Below the pieces are notes generated by a model. That model had not been told where the DNA came from, searched no databases, and saw nothing but the letters and a program-made list of their open reading frames with translations. Positions 10,178-23,099 of a DNA stretch of 64,000 bases are shown here, piece by piece. Origin of the DNA: Adiantum capillus-veneris (taxonomy: Eukaryota > Streptophyta > Polypodiopsida > Polypodiales > Pteridaceae); contig CM043960.1 of assembly GCA_014529385.2 (NCBI GenBank), forward strand, positions 74,375,410 through 74,439,409, in the 5' to 3' direction. Position numbers and translations under genes: made by a program. Positions within the stretch are counted from its first letter, which is position 1; every line of letters begins with the position of its first letter.

Positions 10178-10448
10178 ATGGCAGATCACGCACAGCATGC
10201 TAAGGACACCATAGCTCACAAAGCCGAGGAGACGAAGGGCTTCGGCCAGCAGAAGGCCGGCGAGGCTCAGCACAACGCATAGGGAATGATAGTAGCTCTG
10301 CGAAGGAGAAGGCAGGAGAGGCGGCTCGCGCCACACAGCAGAAGGCGCAGCAAGCCAAGGAGGGCACTAGCATTGCCTTCCAGAGGGGGCGGGGGATGCA
10401 GTGAAGGACATGGCCAATAAGGCCACTGGCGGAGGTGAACACCACTGA
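10178..10448 (+). pseudogene. Broken LEA (group 3-like) gene fragment
   Basis: From ATG 10178 the sequence reads M-A-D-H-A-Q-H-A-K-D-T with Ala/Lys/Glu/Gln-rich 11-mer-like repeats (K-A-G-E-A, A-K-E-K-A-G-E-A-A). It ends with a hydrophilic tail G-D-A-V-K-D-M-A-N-K-A-T-G-G-G-E-H-H and TGA at 10446. This composition is typical of late-embryogenesis-abundant proteins, which protect cells from drying. It is broken by an in-frame TAG after Q-H-N-A and by at least two frame changes, so no full product is made. No intron is seen, and it sits head-to-head with the rbcS copy. The family assignment rests on composition and motif style only. Confidence 0.7.
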
Positions 10449-10625
10449 AAGGGCAAGAGAAGCTCCTCGTTGTTGCTCATACAGCTACAAAAAGTCACAA
10501 TACAATATGAGTAGCTTCCATCTTCCTAATAGCTACCTGTAGACAGAAAGCTTGAATTTTGCCGATTGCCTGCAAATCTTGGTTGTTTTGTGAATTTCTT
10601 TATCTATGTTGCAATTAAATAAATC

Positions 10626-10635
10626 CTCTCTCTCT

Positions 10636-10677
<42 letters not shown>
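10626..10677. repeat. (CT)n-AAAG-(AG)n inverted microsatellite
   Basis: A short CT run meets a longer AG run, so the tract can fold on itself. It closes the LEA segment. The following stretch to 11908 is AT-rich and I see no gene in it. Confidence 0.95.
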
Positions 10678-10681
<4 letters not shown>

Positions 10682-11908
10682 TGTGTTGTCGTGAGAACAT
10701 TGGAGTTTCAACAAAGCTTCGAGGGAGTGACCTAGGCCTGGGGGCCATGATGAGGTGAAGTGAAGGCTTGCCAGTACGGTAGGAAGCTGAGAACGCCTTG
10801 TCGAATTCACAGTTTACCGATTAGCATCAGGTCTGGCTAGTTTACCATGTCAAAAATTAGTTACAGAAGCTAGACAATCATTACCTTATTGAGCTGCTGG
10901 CTAACAATAACAAGCATTTGCATGTTTTCTTCATTGTGCATCAGATATTTATATGACTGTCTTATTTCCTTCTATCATCGAGAAAATAGATACCTTTCCG
11001 TTGATTGCAAATTGCCCTAGGTTCATTCACTAATTAATATAGGTTTCCTGGTTGGTGTGATCATCAATGAATCATTCTTTAATGGTTGTTGTGATCATTA
11101 ATGGTTTGAAAGGTTCTCTCACTTAGCATCGTTTTTTCTAGTGGACGGACATGATCAATTGCAAAACAATGCATTGTCATTATGAAGAAGGCTCCAATAC
11201 TACCTTTTAGAGTAGGGCATGGCTTTAATCTTCATAGATTGCAGCAGAATTTGCCTCTTATAATTGGTGGTGACATGAATATTCCACATGAGCAAGGATG
11301 TAAAGCATATTCCAATTATAATGTGCTTGTCCATTGAGTGGTGGATGATATGGCCTTCTGACATCTGCCATACTTTTTCAAACCATGATTCAAAATAGAA
11401 AGGGGTAGCATCTTCAACCTTTTGGGAAAAAAGGTCTTCATATGAAGACTCACGCCCCTAAGCTTTGAGGTTGTCACATTGTATGGTAAAAAGATCCTAA
11501 TTATTTAATTTACATTTACAACTAACTTTTTTCAGTTATGACGATGCCTTTATAATAAAAAATTAGGCATAGAACTCTATAAATTTTGGTTGTTGTTTTT
11601 GTAAATTGATTAAAAAAATCATGTATTGGTCAATTGAGAAGAAATATGATTTTATTGTAACAAAAGAAGTCTTTCATAATTAATGGTGTTTGTCGGCGAT
11701 GTGTCGTGTAAGAAGGGTGCCTTTGTATGAAGATCACAGCCTTGTAGTATAGATAGGGCAAGACGACATGGAAAAGACGATTGGTGTATAAATGAACTAA
11801 TGGTGCATGAATATATAACAAATGATAAATATTCTGTTGACGATAAAACTATATCCTGTACAAACACTTTCTCGGGTTTGTCCTTGCTCGGAAAAAATCG
11901 CTCGGTGC

Positions 11909-12196
11909 ATGGTAACACTCCCGTTTGACGAGCCCTCTAAACCGGCTTCTAGAGCACCTCAAACACTACATTCCAGAGCACTAAATCAGCACTTTGGCCA
12001 TCTTTTACCGCTATCCCATCTAGACCATCCTTGAGAATTTTTTTTTTGGCCTAAAAAACCACTTTAGACATACTTTTCCGTTGCCATCAGTCTGCCCAGG
12101 GACTCCATACCTGCTCTAGCCTTCTGCATTGCACCTGCCTACAGCCTTTGCCTAGCATATACCATTTTCTAGCTTGGACCAACTTTGGTTGCACCA
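11909..12196 (-). repeat. Element B left (3') LTR
   Basis: This matches 19388-19651 from the phrase GTTTGACGAGCC to the end ACCA, through a common run of CCTAAAAAACCACTTTAGAC. To the left of 11909 similarity fades, so the outer end is not fixed. On minus it starts TGGTGCAACC, preceded by a purine-rich tract (12199-12220). Confidence 0.75.
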
Positions 12197-12469
12197 TCAT
12201 TGCCCAGCTCCCTCATCAAACATTTATGTTCGACAAAAAGCATACCTACGGAAATTTAGAAGCTTGCACACCAAACTGCAACTGAAAGCACTCGCAAACC
12301 CACAACCCTATGTACAGGCTATGTACAAAAAACTTCGTCTTCTCTTGCACACCGCATGCTTTAGGTGGGTTGCCCACCCCCCTTGGCTACAATCTAATGC
12401 ACCTTATGCACTAGACTTCTTTCAAAATACAACTTGAGCCGCACACCATTCACCATATTCCTAAGAAGC

Positions 12470-13401
12470 TTACCATTTTCCCTTACCAACTGATACGTCC
12501 CATTCGAAAAAGCCTTCTTCACTTTGTACGGACCTGTCCATTTCTTTTTCAACTTTTTCTAGAATGTGAAATCCAAATAAGTCTCGTACTTCATGACCAG
12601 GTCTCCCTCTTTTATATTTTTGTCTAGCAAGTTTTGATTGAACTTGGCAACCCGCTTCTCCCTCTGGTTTACATAGTAATCTATTTTTGCTTCTCTGTCC
12701 ATCTGCAAAGCCTCCAGACTGGCTATCTGATCCTGTAGAAATCCTTGTTGAGTGGCATTGACACGCCACATAACTTATAAAGCACCTAATTGTGCATGCA
12801 CTGGCAATACAATAGACTAGCTCGAATGGAGTGAAATTTGTAGTTACTTTATAAGACGTCCTATACGCCCACAGACACTTCTCTAGATTTGTTTCCCACT
12901 TAGTCTCCTGCTTATACACATACTTTGTCAACATTCTTACAATTTTCCCATTAGCACTCTTGACTAGACCATTGCAATGGGGATATAGGGTGACGAAAAT
13001 CGATGCTGAATCTTTAACTTCTCCACTAATGTGTGCATTAGCTTGCTTCTAAACCCCTGACCCCTATCAGAAACTAACACCCATGGAACACCAAAACGAC
13101 AACAAATGTTGTCTAACACAAACTAAGCTATCACATTAGCATTTACTTCCTTCACAGCCTTGGCCTCGACCCACCTTGTAAGGTAGTCAATGGCTACCAC
13201 CACGTACCTCTTACCACTTGTAGACTTTGGGAGTGGACCTATGGCATCTAGACCCCACTTCTCAAAATCCCTTTGTGCAATGATGGCACCTTGTGACTCC
13301 ACTACCAGTTGTCTTTCACCTATAGTCTGACAATTGTGGCACGTTTTGCACCAGTAATGCATGTCCTTCACTATGGAAGGCCACCAAAAGCCTGCTCTCA
13401 A
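12470..13401 (-). pseudogene. Element B integrase remnant
   Basis: The upstream part (13123-13401) shows the zinc-binding C-K-T-C-H-N-C and the first catalytic segment W-G-L-D-A-I-G-P-L-P. The second, V-S-D-R-G, is found around 13060 after an in-frame stop. The C-terminal part is at 12470-12934 (F-E-L-V-Y, K-W-E-T-N-L) in two overlapping frames, so there is a shift near 12770. Integrase inserts the cDNA copy; this one is inactive. Confidence 0.83.
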
Positions 13402-13697
13402 AACTTAAAATAGAACTTGGTATTTGCCCTAATGTCCGCTTTATTTGTGGCATTGCTCCAGCACCATACCTATCTCTTCTTTGTATAGCGCCCTCCTTAG
13501 CACTCTCTCATGCCCATAGTTCATTAGATCTTCACCTACCAGTGTGAATTTGCGGGCCTTCTGCACCACTCTCCTCCTATGCAACTTGGAAAAACCCTCT
13601 GGGGACACTGCCCTACACTCAAAAAACCTTCAATCTCCTTCAAAGTCTCCCTACCTACATAAGTGGTTGGGGCCACATATAGACCTACAACATGCAC

Positions 13698-14282
13698 CTA
13701 TACTTTGCTACTCGCTAACTGGTCCTCCTCTTGGTTCTGCTCTCTTCTTACATGCTTGAATTGAATCTCTTCAAAAGACTTTAGCATTTTCTTGATGGAA
13801 AAGAACAAAGAATCCCGCTTTACCTCCACTGGCCTAACAACTTCTTGATGACTAGTAACGAGCACATCTCCCTTCACCACCAACCTGGAAATGCCGAACT
13901 CTATACACTGCTTCAAACCCAAATGTAGAGTGAGATACTCCACCTCACTATTGGTGTGGACATTCTCTAGATCAGAAGCCCTAAAAAATATAGCTTTGCC
14001 ATGTGTGTCGTGTATTACCACTCCTCCACCTGCCTTTTGGACTACCCTTCGATACGCTCCGTCGAACCACATTGTAAAGGCATTCTCCAAATCAGGCTCC
14101 TCCTTAGCTTCATCTCGCACCACCCTTGGATAGGCTAGAAAATCAACATCCTTGCTGACAAGAATGTCCGCCAAGTGAGACCGACTCGTGTGATCTACTT
14201 TAAACTCAAAGTGAGACTCTTGCAGCTCCAACACCCATTTCATAATCCTTCTTCCTGGCTTTAAATGTAACACTACCTCCAT
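13698..14282 (-). pseudogene. Element B RNase H end plus additional RNase H domain
   Basis: The first part (W-V-L-E-L-Q-E-S-H-F-E-F) matches the end of the native RNase H/connection region. It is followed by a second RNase H-like fold starting M-W-F-D-G-A-Y, with a G-G-G-V-V-I strand, S-E-V-E-Y-L-T-L and a conserved acidic pattern. The acquired RNase H downstream of the native one is a known feature of Tat elements. The 195-residue frame is intact but isolated from the rest of pol. Confidence 0.8.
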
Positions 14283-14419
14283 TGCTCTGCTTCGGTGTAG
14301 GTAGTCTCTCTTGGGCTAATCACCCTACTCATCGCCTTGTAGCTCCTTCCTACCTTTTGCAGTAAAACCGCTCCAACAGGAATTGTGCCCACTATCATAG
14401 ACACATAGAAGTCGTCCTC

Positions 14420-15369
14420 TCAATTGGGAGGACACACCGTTGGCAACTGACACAAAATTTTCTTGACCCTGTCAAAATCCTCCTGAGCTTCTTCATCCCA
14501 CTCGTGGCCATGTACCTGCTGAGCTCTCGTTTGAAGAGGATACACATATTGCGACAACATCCAAAAGAAGCGTGATAGATACTTTAGCTTATGGACAAAC
14601 GAATCCAAACCTTGAGCATATGATGGCGGCTCCATCAATACCAACACCTTCACCTTCTTAGGATCAGCCTCTATACCATTCTACGACACCAAATGACCAA
14701 ACAGCTACGCTTGATGAAGTTTCTGATAAAGCGGCCCAAGTATGGACCGAATACCCTATTCATCCAATCCTGGAAGGTGGCATATGCATTCACCAATCCG
14801 AATGGCATCCTGCGGTAAGCAAAACAACCCCATGGAGATATGAACGTGGTCTTTGTCTGGTCTTTGAGCGCAATCCCTATCTAAAAATACCCCAAAAAAC
14901 CATCCATAATTGAGTATCTTTTGTGCCCAGCCACCTAATTTAGGATTTTGTCTTGAAACGACAATGGATAGTGATTTCTCTTGGTCATTTCATTTAGTGG
15001 CTTGTAGTCGACACACACCCTCCATTTCCCATTCTTCTTAGGGGTTAAAACCACTGGTGAAACCCACTCTGACTCCTTTACAGGGTATATAATGCCTGCA
15101 TCTAGCAATTTATTAATCTCCTCCCAAAGGGCCTCCTTTTGGATTTCCCCTAATCTTCTCAGCTTTTGTGCTTTAGGCCTATGTCCCTCCTTGAGAACAA
15201 TCTTGTGCTCTACCCCTTTTGCACCACGCAAATGCTTGTATTCCATCGCAAACAGGTTTGGATAGGACTCACACAGTTGAACATAACTCTGTGTCTCACC
15301 CTTGGTCAAATATTCACTTATCATGCTTGAAACCTCCTCTATGCTTAAACCATGAGTTTGAGGCTGCAT
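14420..15369 (-). pseudogene. Element B reverse transcriptase with active-site box deleted
   Basis: The N-terminal RT (14935-15369) shows P-V-V-L-T-P-K-K-N-G-K-W-R-V-C-V-D-Y. The middle, after a stop, carries the S-P-W-G and M-P-F-G-L-V-N-A-Y-A-T-F-Q blocks near 14790-14830. After P-Y-L-G-R-F-I-R the expected Y-x-D-D segment is absent, and the sequence passes directly to the later H-Q-A block in another frame (about 14705-14720). The thumb/connection part follows at 14420-14653. It cannot be catalytic. Confidence 0.82.
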
Positions 15370-15638
15370 ACCTTCTTCCTTAAGACAGAGTCATCTATGG
15401 TGACTCCGAAAAAATCCGCATCTATCTTCAGCATGTCGTTCTTGCTCTCCTCTTCCTCTGTGCGCTAGTGTAGCCTTCATCATAGGCCATCTTTGTCTTG
15501 TACTCATAGCTTGTTGTGTCGCCCTCATATTTAATTGTCATAGGACAAAAACTGCTTACCTTGGTCTTCAAATCTAGCACAATTTGTCTCCCTTTCTCTT
15601 TGTCAGGCAAAGTGAACACTTTTCTCTCCCAATATTGC

Positions 15639-15944
15639 TTAGCACTTATCACCTGCCTTCATCACAAAAAAGTCTATCAAGCACTCTATGCCCATCACCT
15701 TGACCTTCACATCCTGAGCCATACCCAAACACCTAGCTTTAGTATGGTTGGTCATCCTCATGCGCACATTCGACTTGGCTATCGCCTTAAGGCCCGTCTC
15801 CTTCATGGTTGCTTCTGTCATGACACAAACCTGCACTCCACCATCTATATAGGCATGTACCTGCATCCTTTTCTCTATAACAGCATCCACAAATGGAAGG
15901 ACATCAGTTGGTCTACCTACCCTCAGAGCCATGTTTTGCACCAC
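15639..15944 (-). pseudogene. Element B aspartic protease remnant
   Basis: A retropepsin-like sequence with Y-I-D-G-G-V-Q-V-C-V-M at the active site. The element E protease (29006-29824) has the close relative Y-V-D-G-G-A-Q-I-C-V-I. Both have D-G-G where most have D-S/T-G. The C-terminal flap and the I-L-G-x-P-W block are missing or shifted out of frame. The stretch 15370-15638 holds linker coding in broken frames. Confidence 0.75.
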
Positions 15945-16280
15945 GTCTACATTACCCTTAGCCCTCGGCAGCCTAGTGCTGCCACTGCCTCCTCAATTTT
16001 GGATTTAAAGCCAACAACTGACCAAAAGTAATGTTTGCTATCTTTTTTTGAACATCACTTACTAGGTTGTACTTGGGATAGCCACGTCCTAATTGGAAAT
16101 CCGTTTGCTTGATTTTGCAGTGTCTCCTTCATTTGCTAGGCTCAGGCTACTCTCTGTCCTCGTACACCTTCTCTTTGCACTTGCGAGCTCTGGTTTCATG
16201 CTCTATATTACTCTCTCTCTCAGCTCTTGCCCTCTTGTTGGCCAAAACTTTGATATCCTGCTTATCCACCCCAATGATTT

Positions 16281-17346
16281 TCATTCTTGGGACTTCACCT
16301 CCATTTGGAGGAGCTGGCTGCACAGGGTTATCCATTGCTTGCTCTCTTGGACCATTGAACTTCCCTTGACCTCAACCTCTACCAAACAGCGGGTAAATGC
16401 CTCCTCTCTCTCTTGGCGGTTCAGGCAACCAGGCGCATAGTGCCCCTCTTCTTCACAATCATAGTACCTACCTCCGGCAGCAGCCTTGCCTTGCCCCTTT
16501 CTCCTCTTTGTTGTCCTATGTCCATCACGCTTAGCTGCAACTCGTGCATTTTCGCGGACAAATCTTTCACCATACCTTCCCAATTTTGCAGCACAATGGC
16601 TACTCCTTGATTTCCATGATTTTCCTCATGCATAGCCTCCCTTAGACCCTACGGTTGAAGGGGGGCCATCGTATCATAGCCCAACATGCCCTGCTCTATC
16701 TTCTTCTTTATCTTTCTATTCTTTGATCGTGCAATTTCTACCACACCATTGTAGTTTTCTGGGCTCGAAATCGACTTTCTCCCACCTTAGGGTGCAGACA
16801 CGCCATGAATTTGTCCAGCTTAAAGTAATCCCCATTAGCCAATTGCATGGCTGCCGCTAATTCTATCCAACACTCTTCAAAATGACCCAAAAACAAATTG
16901 AACTCTTCACTTAAATCTTGTTTAAGAGCCTTCATCTTCACATTCATCTCGATCGGGGATGCCTCCTTGCAAAAGTCATGAAGAAACCTTGCACATAGAG
17001 CCGCCCATGCTTGCCTCAGCTCGCCTTCCAAAGCTTCATACCAAACTTTAGGTTTCCCACGCATCACCAAAGGAAATGTCTGTATCTTGCTATCCTCGTT
17101 CTGCATACGCAATGATAGCATATACAGCTCGCAATCCGACATCCACTCGTCGGGGCTCTCCTCACCTGTGAAAATCGGTCCATAGCTTCTAGGTGCCATG
17201 ACTTCCAACAAGAAAAACTGCTTCTTTTTTTTCAACTCGGAGCAATCACTGTGCTCCTCCATGGGGGCAACAGAAGATGGAGAGGGGGAATGGGGGAACA
17301 CACTCGGCACAACAACAAAGGCCTCTCTAAAGCTCAGGGTATCCAT
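16281..17346 (-). pseudogene. Element B Gag remnant
   Basis: The N-terminal Gag (16738-17346) has the typical F-T-G-E-E-S-P-D-E-W start, W-Y-E-A-L-E-G and F-L-H-D-F-C segments. The downstream frame (16281-16583) holds a damaged zinc knuckle Y-x-x-C-x4-H-x4-C, in which the first Cys is Tyr; the basic segment before it fits nucleocapsid. At least one frameshift separates them. Plus-strand ORFs over this region are shadows. Confidence 0.75.
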
Positions 17347-19387
<2,041 letters not shown>

Positions 19388-19651
19388 TTTGACGAGCCAT
19401 CTGGATCGGATTCTTGAGCACCTCAAACACTACATTCTAGAGCACTAAATTAGAACTTTGGACATCTTTACCCGCAATCCCATCTGGACCATCCTTGAGC
19501 TTTTTTTTGGCCTAAAAAACCACTTTAGACATACATTTTCGTTGACACCAATCTGCCCAGGGAATCCATACCTACTCTTTGCACTACACATGCCTGCAGC
19601 CTTTGCCTAGCATATACCAATTTCCAGCTTGGACCAACTTTGGTTGTACCA
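19388..19651 (-). repeat. Element B right (5') LTR, conserved outer portion
   Basis: The counterpart of 11909-12196; on plus it ends TTGTACCA. The next bases ATGTC would be one side of the target duplication, but the left partner was not found. The 19652-20056 stretch beyond shows no gene. Confidence 0.72.
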
Positions 19652-20056
19652 ATGTCAATTGAGAGCTGTACTTCTGCTATAATTTGTAATCAACCTTTCT
19701 CATTGTCTGGTAATCAAAATTCGATTCCGAATAGCACATTGTGTTCCTTATCTCTTGCTCTTTAATCTAAGAGTAATCATTCTCAATTTTGTTGTGGTTT
19801 GCAATGTCTTGTCTGTGAGATAAATGTGTTGAGTTGAGGGCTCAAATGGTTATTTTTTTATGTTTTGACCTTTGAAGAGTGTTTCTAAGCATGAAAGGAA
19901 CCTTTTCGTGTAGTTCTATTTTAGTTTTCTATACATCTAGATATTAATCACCTCCATAATTCGCATGGAAAATAAAGAGGTCCTCCTAGACCCCATCCTC
20001 TTCCTAATGTCGGGTGCACTAATGAGACAAAGTGGCTTAATACAGACAACACTTAC

Positions 20057-21655
20057 GTGGGGCTATATAAGTTCAATAATAGAGAACAAACACTCTATTA
20101 TAGATGTGATGAGCCTCGCATCAAGGAGCTGACCGACCACAAGAGACTATATGTTTTTACATACACAAAGGGTAGAAGTATCCAAGTGGTCATGATAGAT
20201 AAGCATGGCCGTAAATACTCTCCTATAGACCATAAGGAGCTAGAGTGGTATACATACTTTGGTGGACCACTCCACCAATATTATGTAAACCTTGAGGAAG
20301 ATTCGGAAACTAGGTACGTGAGTCTAGTAAGAACGAGAGCGGAAGATTCATTTGGGCACCAATGATTCTCGAATGCAGGACCCATGGGGTCAATGGGGTC
20401 GTTTCTTTGAACACACACAGGGGCAGTGAAGCACTTGATTTGACTTACGCAACTAGAATCCCTCCAACAATTACACGAGATCTAACAGAATGACCGGATG
20501 AACAAATGGTGGAGAGGACACCAATTGTAGTGCCAAGGAGAGAGTACAAAACTAGAGAGACCATATCAGGAGGGTCGAGAACGGTTAGGATGGTTGTAGA
20601 GACTAGATGCATGCAACCATCTCAAGTGGCCAAGTGTGTGCTCAAAAAGTATAGTGGACTGGGAGATCCGTATGCTCATGTTTCAATCTTTAAACAAGTG
20701 TTGACGGCTGAACAGGTAACATATTTCCATACTCAATACGAAGGATTTGGATTGATCCTAGAAGGAACATCCTTGACCTGGTTCCAGCCACTAAACAACC
20801 AAGAATTCCTATAGAACAACTTCTACAAGAATTTGTAGAGGAATTCTCAAAGAGAGGGATTAAGCATAATACGGTCTCCCAAATCTATGCATTTAGACAA
20901 AAGGAGAAAGAAAAGGTGAAGGAAGCCTCACTTCAATTTAAGCAATACTTTAGAAAGATGTCCTACTAGAGAGCTACCTCAGGATGACAGGCTGTTATTC
21001 CTTTTCATAGAAGGATTGTGAGATGATACTCTCGAAAATTATATATGTGCACTTAAAGGCATGTGTTACATTCAATCAAGTCATGAAAGAGGTGTTGTAT
21101 TTGGTAGACAACAATAAGGCATATGGGGAGGTGACTGAGGACACAAACCAAGGGACAAGTAGCACCTCTTCCACTAGTGAATCCACGAGGAAACTGGGTG
21201 GGAAATACCCTACTACTGATCAACTGATCGAGGACGTGATCAGAAGGATAAACCAAGGAAATAGGACAAACCGAAACACATGACAATAGTCCACACAAAA
21301 ATGTGACACGTGTGGAGGAGATCATCCAACTCAGTGGTGCAACATGCAGCCGAGGCCAGGAGAAAACGTACAACATGTATTGAAGTGGTGTGCTATCAAA
21401 CAAAAATGGACAAACCATGAGACCGACAAATGTTTCTACAATAGAAACTATGTTAGAGAAAGACCATATGGGCCACCTGGAGGGCAACAGTTGCCACCAC
21501 CTCCAAGAGACCAAGTAGGACAAAATAATGTAGTCCAAGGGCAGGAAAAACCTCAACCTGTGTTGGGACATCAGCCTCTTTTACCACAGGAAAACAGAGC
21601 CATGTTAAGAATTTCACAACCCATAGAGGCACCTGCGGGTCAGAGTATGATATAA
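20057..21655 (+). pseudogene. Gag remnant G2 (plus strand)
   Basis: Four frame segments (20057-20365, 20506-20814, 21023-21283, 21344-21655) carry one degraded Gag. The second has F-G-L-I-L-E-G-T-S-L-T-W-F, matching the element F Gag's F-G-x-x-L-E-G-x-x-L-T-W-F. The region between segments carries an L-F-L-F-I-E-G-L phrase that also matches F. The end holds two Cys/His clusters (C-D-T-C-G-G-D-H-P-T-Q-W-C and a later K-W-T-N-H-E-T-D-K-C) and a Pro/Gln-rich tail. Stops and shifts lie between segments. No pol follows, so it is a fragment of an F-related element in opposite orientation. Confidence 0.68.
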
Positions 21656-21737
21656 GTAGTTTCAGACCGAGAAGATTCAGACAACTCTTATGAGAGAGGA
21701 TTAGACAAGTTGCAACCACATGGTTTGGGGTGGTGTA

Positions 21738-22325
21738 TCATGGCGGTCTCTTGGATAAGAATGGAAGTGTTGATGGTATAGGCGACCTGGTTCTTTCACT
21801 TGCCTTTGGATGAGGTCGAAAAAAAGTTACAGTAGCAATCTCTTTGGTAAATGTGTCTGCTATCTTTCTATCTCGGACCTGCATCGTCATACCTTCAGTC
21901 GGCAGCTTCAATGCCTCAGCCACAATCTCTTTTGTGATTACCACTTCTACCTTCTGTCTTTGTTGGTCGGTGATTTGGGCTGACCCATCTTCTTTGATTA
22001 TAGACAATAACTCATATGCCTTCTGGAAATCTGCACCGCATGGTTCCTGGTCATAGAAGTCCGTTAAGCCTAGCCTTCTGTTGGCTTCTTTGGTGTCTAG
22101 CTTGGTAGCTACATCATATATCTCTTTTGGTAGCATTTGCAGTTCCACTTGGTGTCCTTCTTCACTCTTGAACCTGCCAGTGAAAACTGTGGTGTTGTTT
22201 TCTTCAAGCTGTTCTTTTGACAAGTATGTTGCCTTGGCCGTCTTTACTGAACTTGGGACTAGTTGGTAGGGTGGCAACTCTTGCAACTTTTCTTTTTGGG
22301 ACACTCTTTTCTTGGCAGCTTGCAT
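21738..22325 (-). CDS. Unidentified 195-residue ORF
   Basis: An uninterrupted minus-strand ORF rich in Lys and Glu, with a soluble, mixed helix-type composition. A central phrase (I-V-A-E-A-L-K-L-P-T-E-G) recalls the style of plant transposon-associated or Gag-adjacent proteins, but I do not recognise the family. No signal peptide or membrane segment is seen. Its start is next to an AT-rich region, and its neighbour on the left is the G2 Gag in the opposite direction. It may be a retroelement fragment that happens to be unbroken; a functional gene is not supported. Confidence 0.4.
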   Translation of the reverse strand: MQAAKKRVSQKEKLQELPPYQLVPSSVKTAKATYLSKEQLEENNTTVFTGRFKSEEGHQVELQMLPKEIYDVATKLDTKEANRRLGLTDFYDQEPCGADFQKAYELLSIIKEDGSAQITDQQRQKVEVVITKEIVAEALKLPTEGMTMQVRDRKIADTFTKEIATVTFFRPHPKASERTRSPIPSTLPFLSKRPP

Positions 22326-22511
22326 TGCTCTTGTTAGGGGAATACAATATCAAATTTAGAAAGTCTGCAAATTCCACTCTGAAATGCTCTGAGTCTGAAT
22401 TGCTGACAAATTATGTCCATTTTGCTTCAAATCAATTTTGGAGCATGCATAGAAGCATAAAAACATGTATAGATCAGAATCATACACTTCAGGCAAAAAT
22501 TGAAACAAAAG

Positions 22512-22531
22512 TAAATAATCGCGATTATTTA
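22512..22531. promoter_or_regulatory. Perfect 20-bp palindrome
   Basis: TAAATAATCGCGATTATTTA equals its own reverse complement. Related palindromes are at 22792-22839 and 23080-23099, and a half-degenerate one is in the F LTR (about 36890-36907). Confidence 0.7.
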
Positions 22532-22791
22532 TAGCTGGGGATTTTTTCCAACTTTTTGCATTCTTGACATCATAGGCTTGAACCATATAGCATTTAGGTG
22601 CTCTGAGTGAAGTGTGGGCTCATTTGAGTGCACGGGGTGGAAATGGTGCTAGATTTAGGCTTTCATACTCTAAGATAGTAGATATAAAGAGATTTTGAGT
22701 TTTTGAGATTTAAACTTGCTCAAACTTGGTCAGTGGACTTGGGACATCATTTTCTTTGGTCCCATAAGGTCAAAGTTGTAATTTCCACCCA

Positions 22792-22839
22792 TTTTGGTAA
22801 GAAAGTAAATAATCGTGATTATTAACTTTCTTATCAAAA
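22792..22839. promoter_or_regulatory. Near-perfect 48-bp palindrome
   Basis: The arms TTTTGGTAAGAAAGT and ACTTTCTTATCAAAA flank the AAATAATCGTGATTATT core. Only a few mismatches break symmetry, so it could extrude a hairpin or bind a dimeric factor. Confidence 0.7.
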
Positions 22840-23079
22840 TGTGCATTTTTTGTTGCAACTTGGTTCTAGGCATGATGTAGACTCTGTGTATGAGATATGG
22901 GGTGATTTGGATCAAAACATGTAACAGATAACTCAAAATTGGATTGGAAAGACCTTGGTGCGTTTTTTGACAATTTTTCTTGATCATTTTGGCTCATACT
23001 TGAAATGTGGCATGTAATAGATGTGTACAAGTGATAGGTGAAGTGAAGATATCATTTTCAAACCAAAAAAGCACAAAAG

Positions 23080-23099
23080 TAAATAATCATGATTATTTA
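23080..23099. promoter_or_regulatory. Perfect 20-bp palindrome
   Basis: TAAATAATCATGATTATTTA, the same arms as at 22512 with a different central dinucleotide pair. Confidence 0.7.

Noticed and set aside
9621-10214. 197-residue plus ORF over the rbcS copy
   Set aside because: Antisense to rbcS; the minus strand explains the region with diagnostic motifs.
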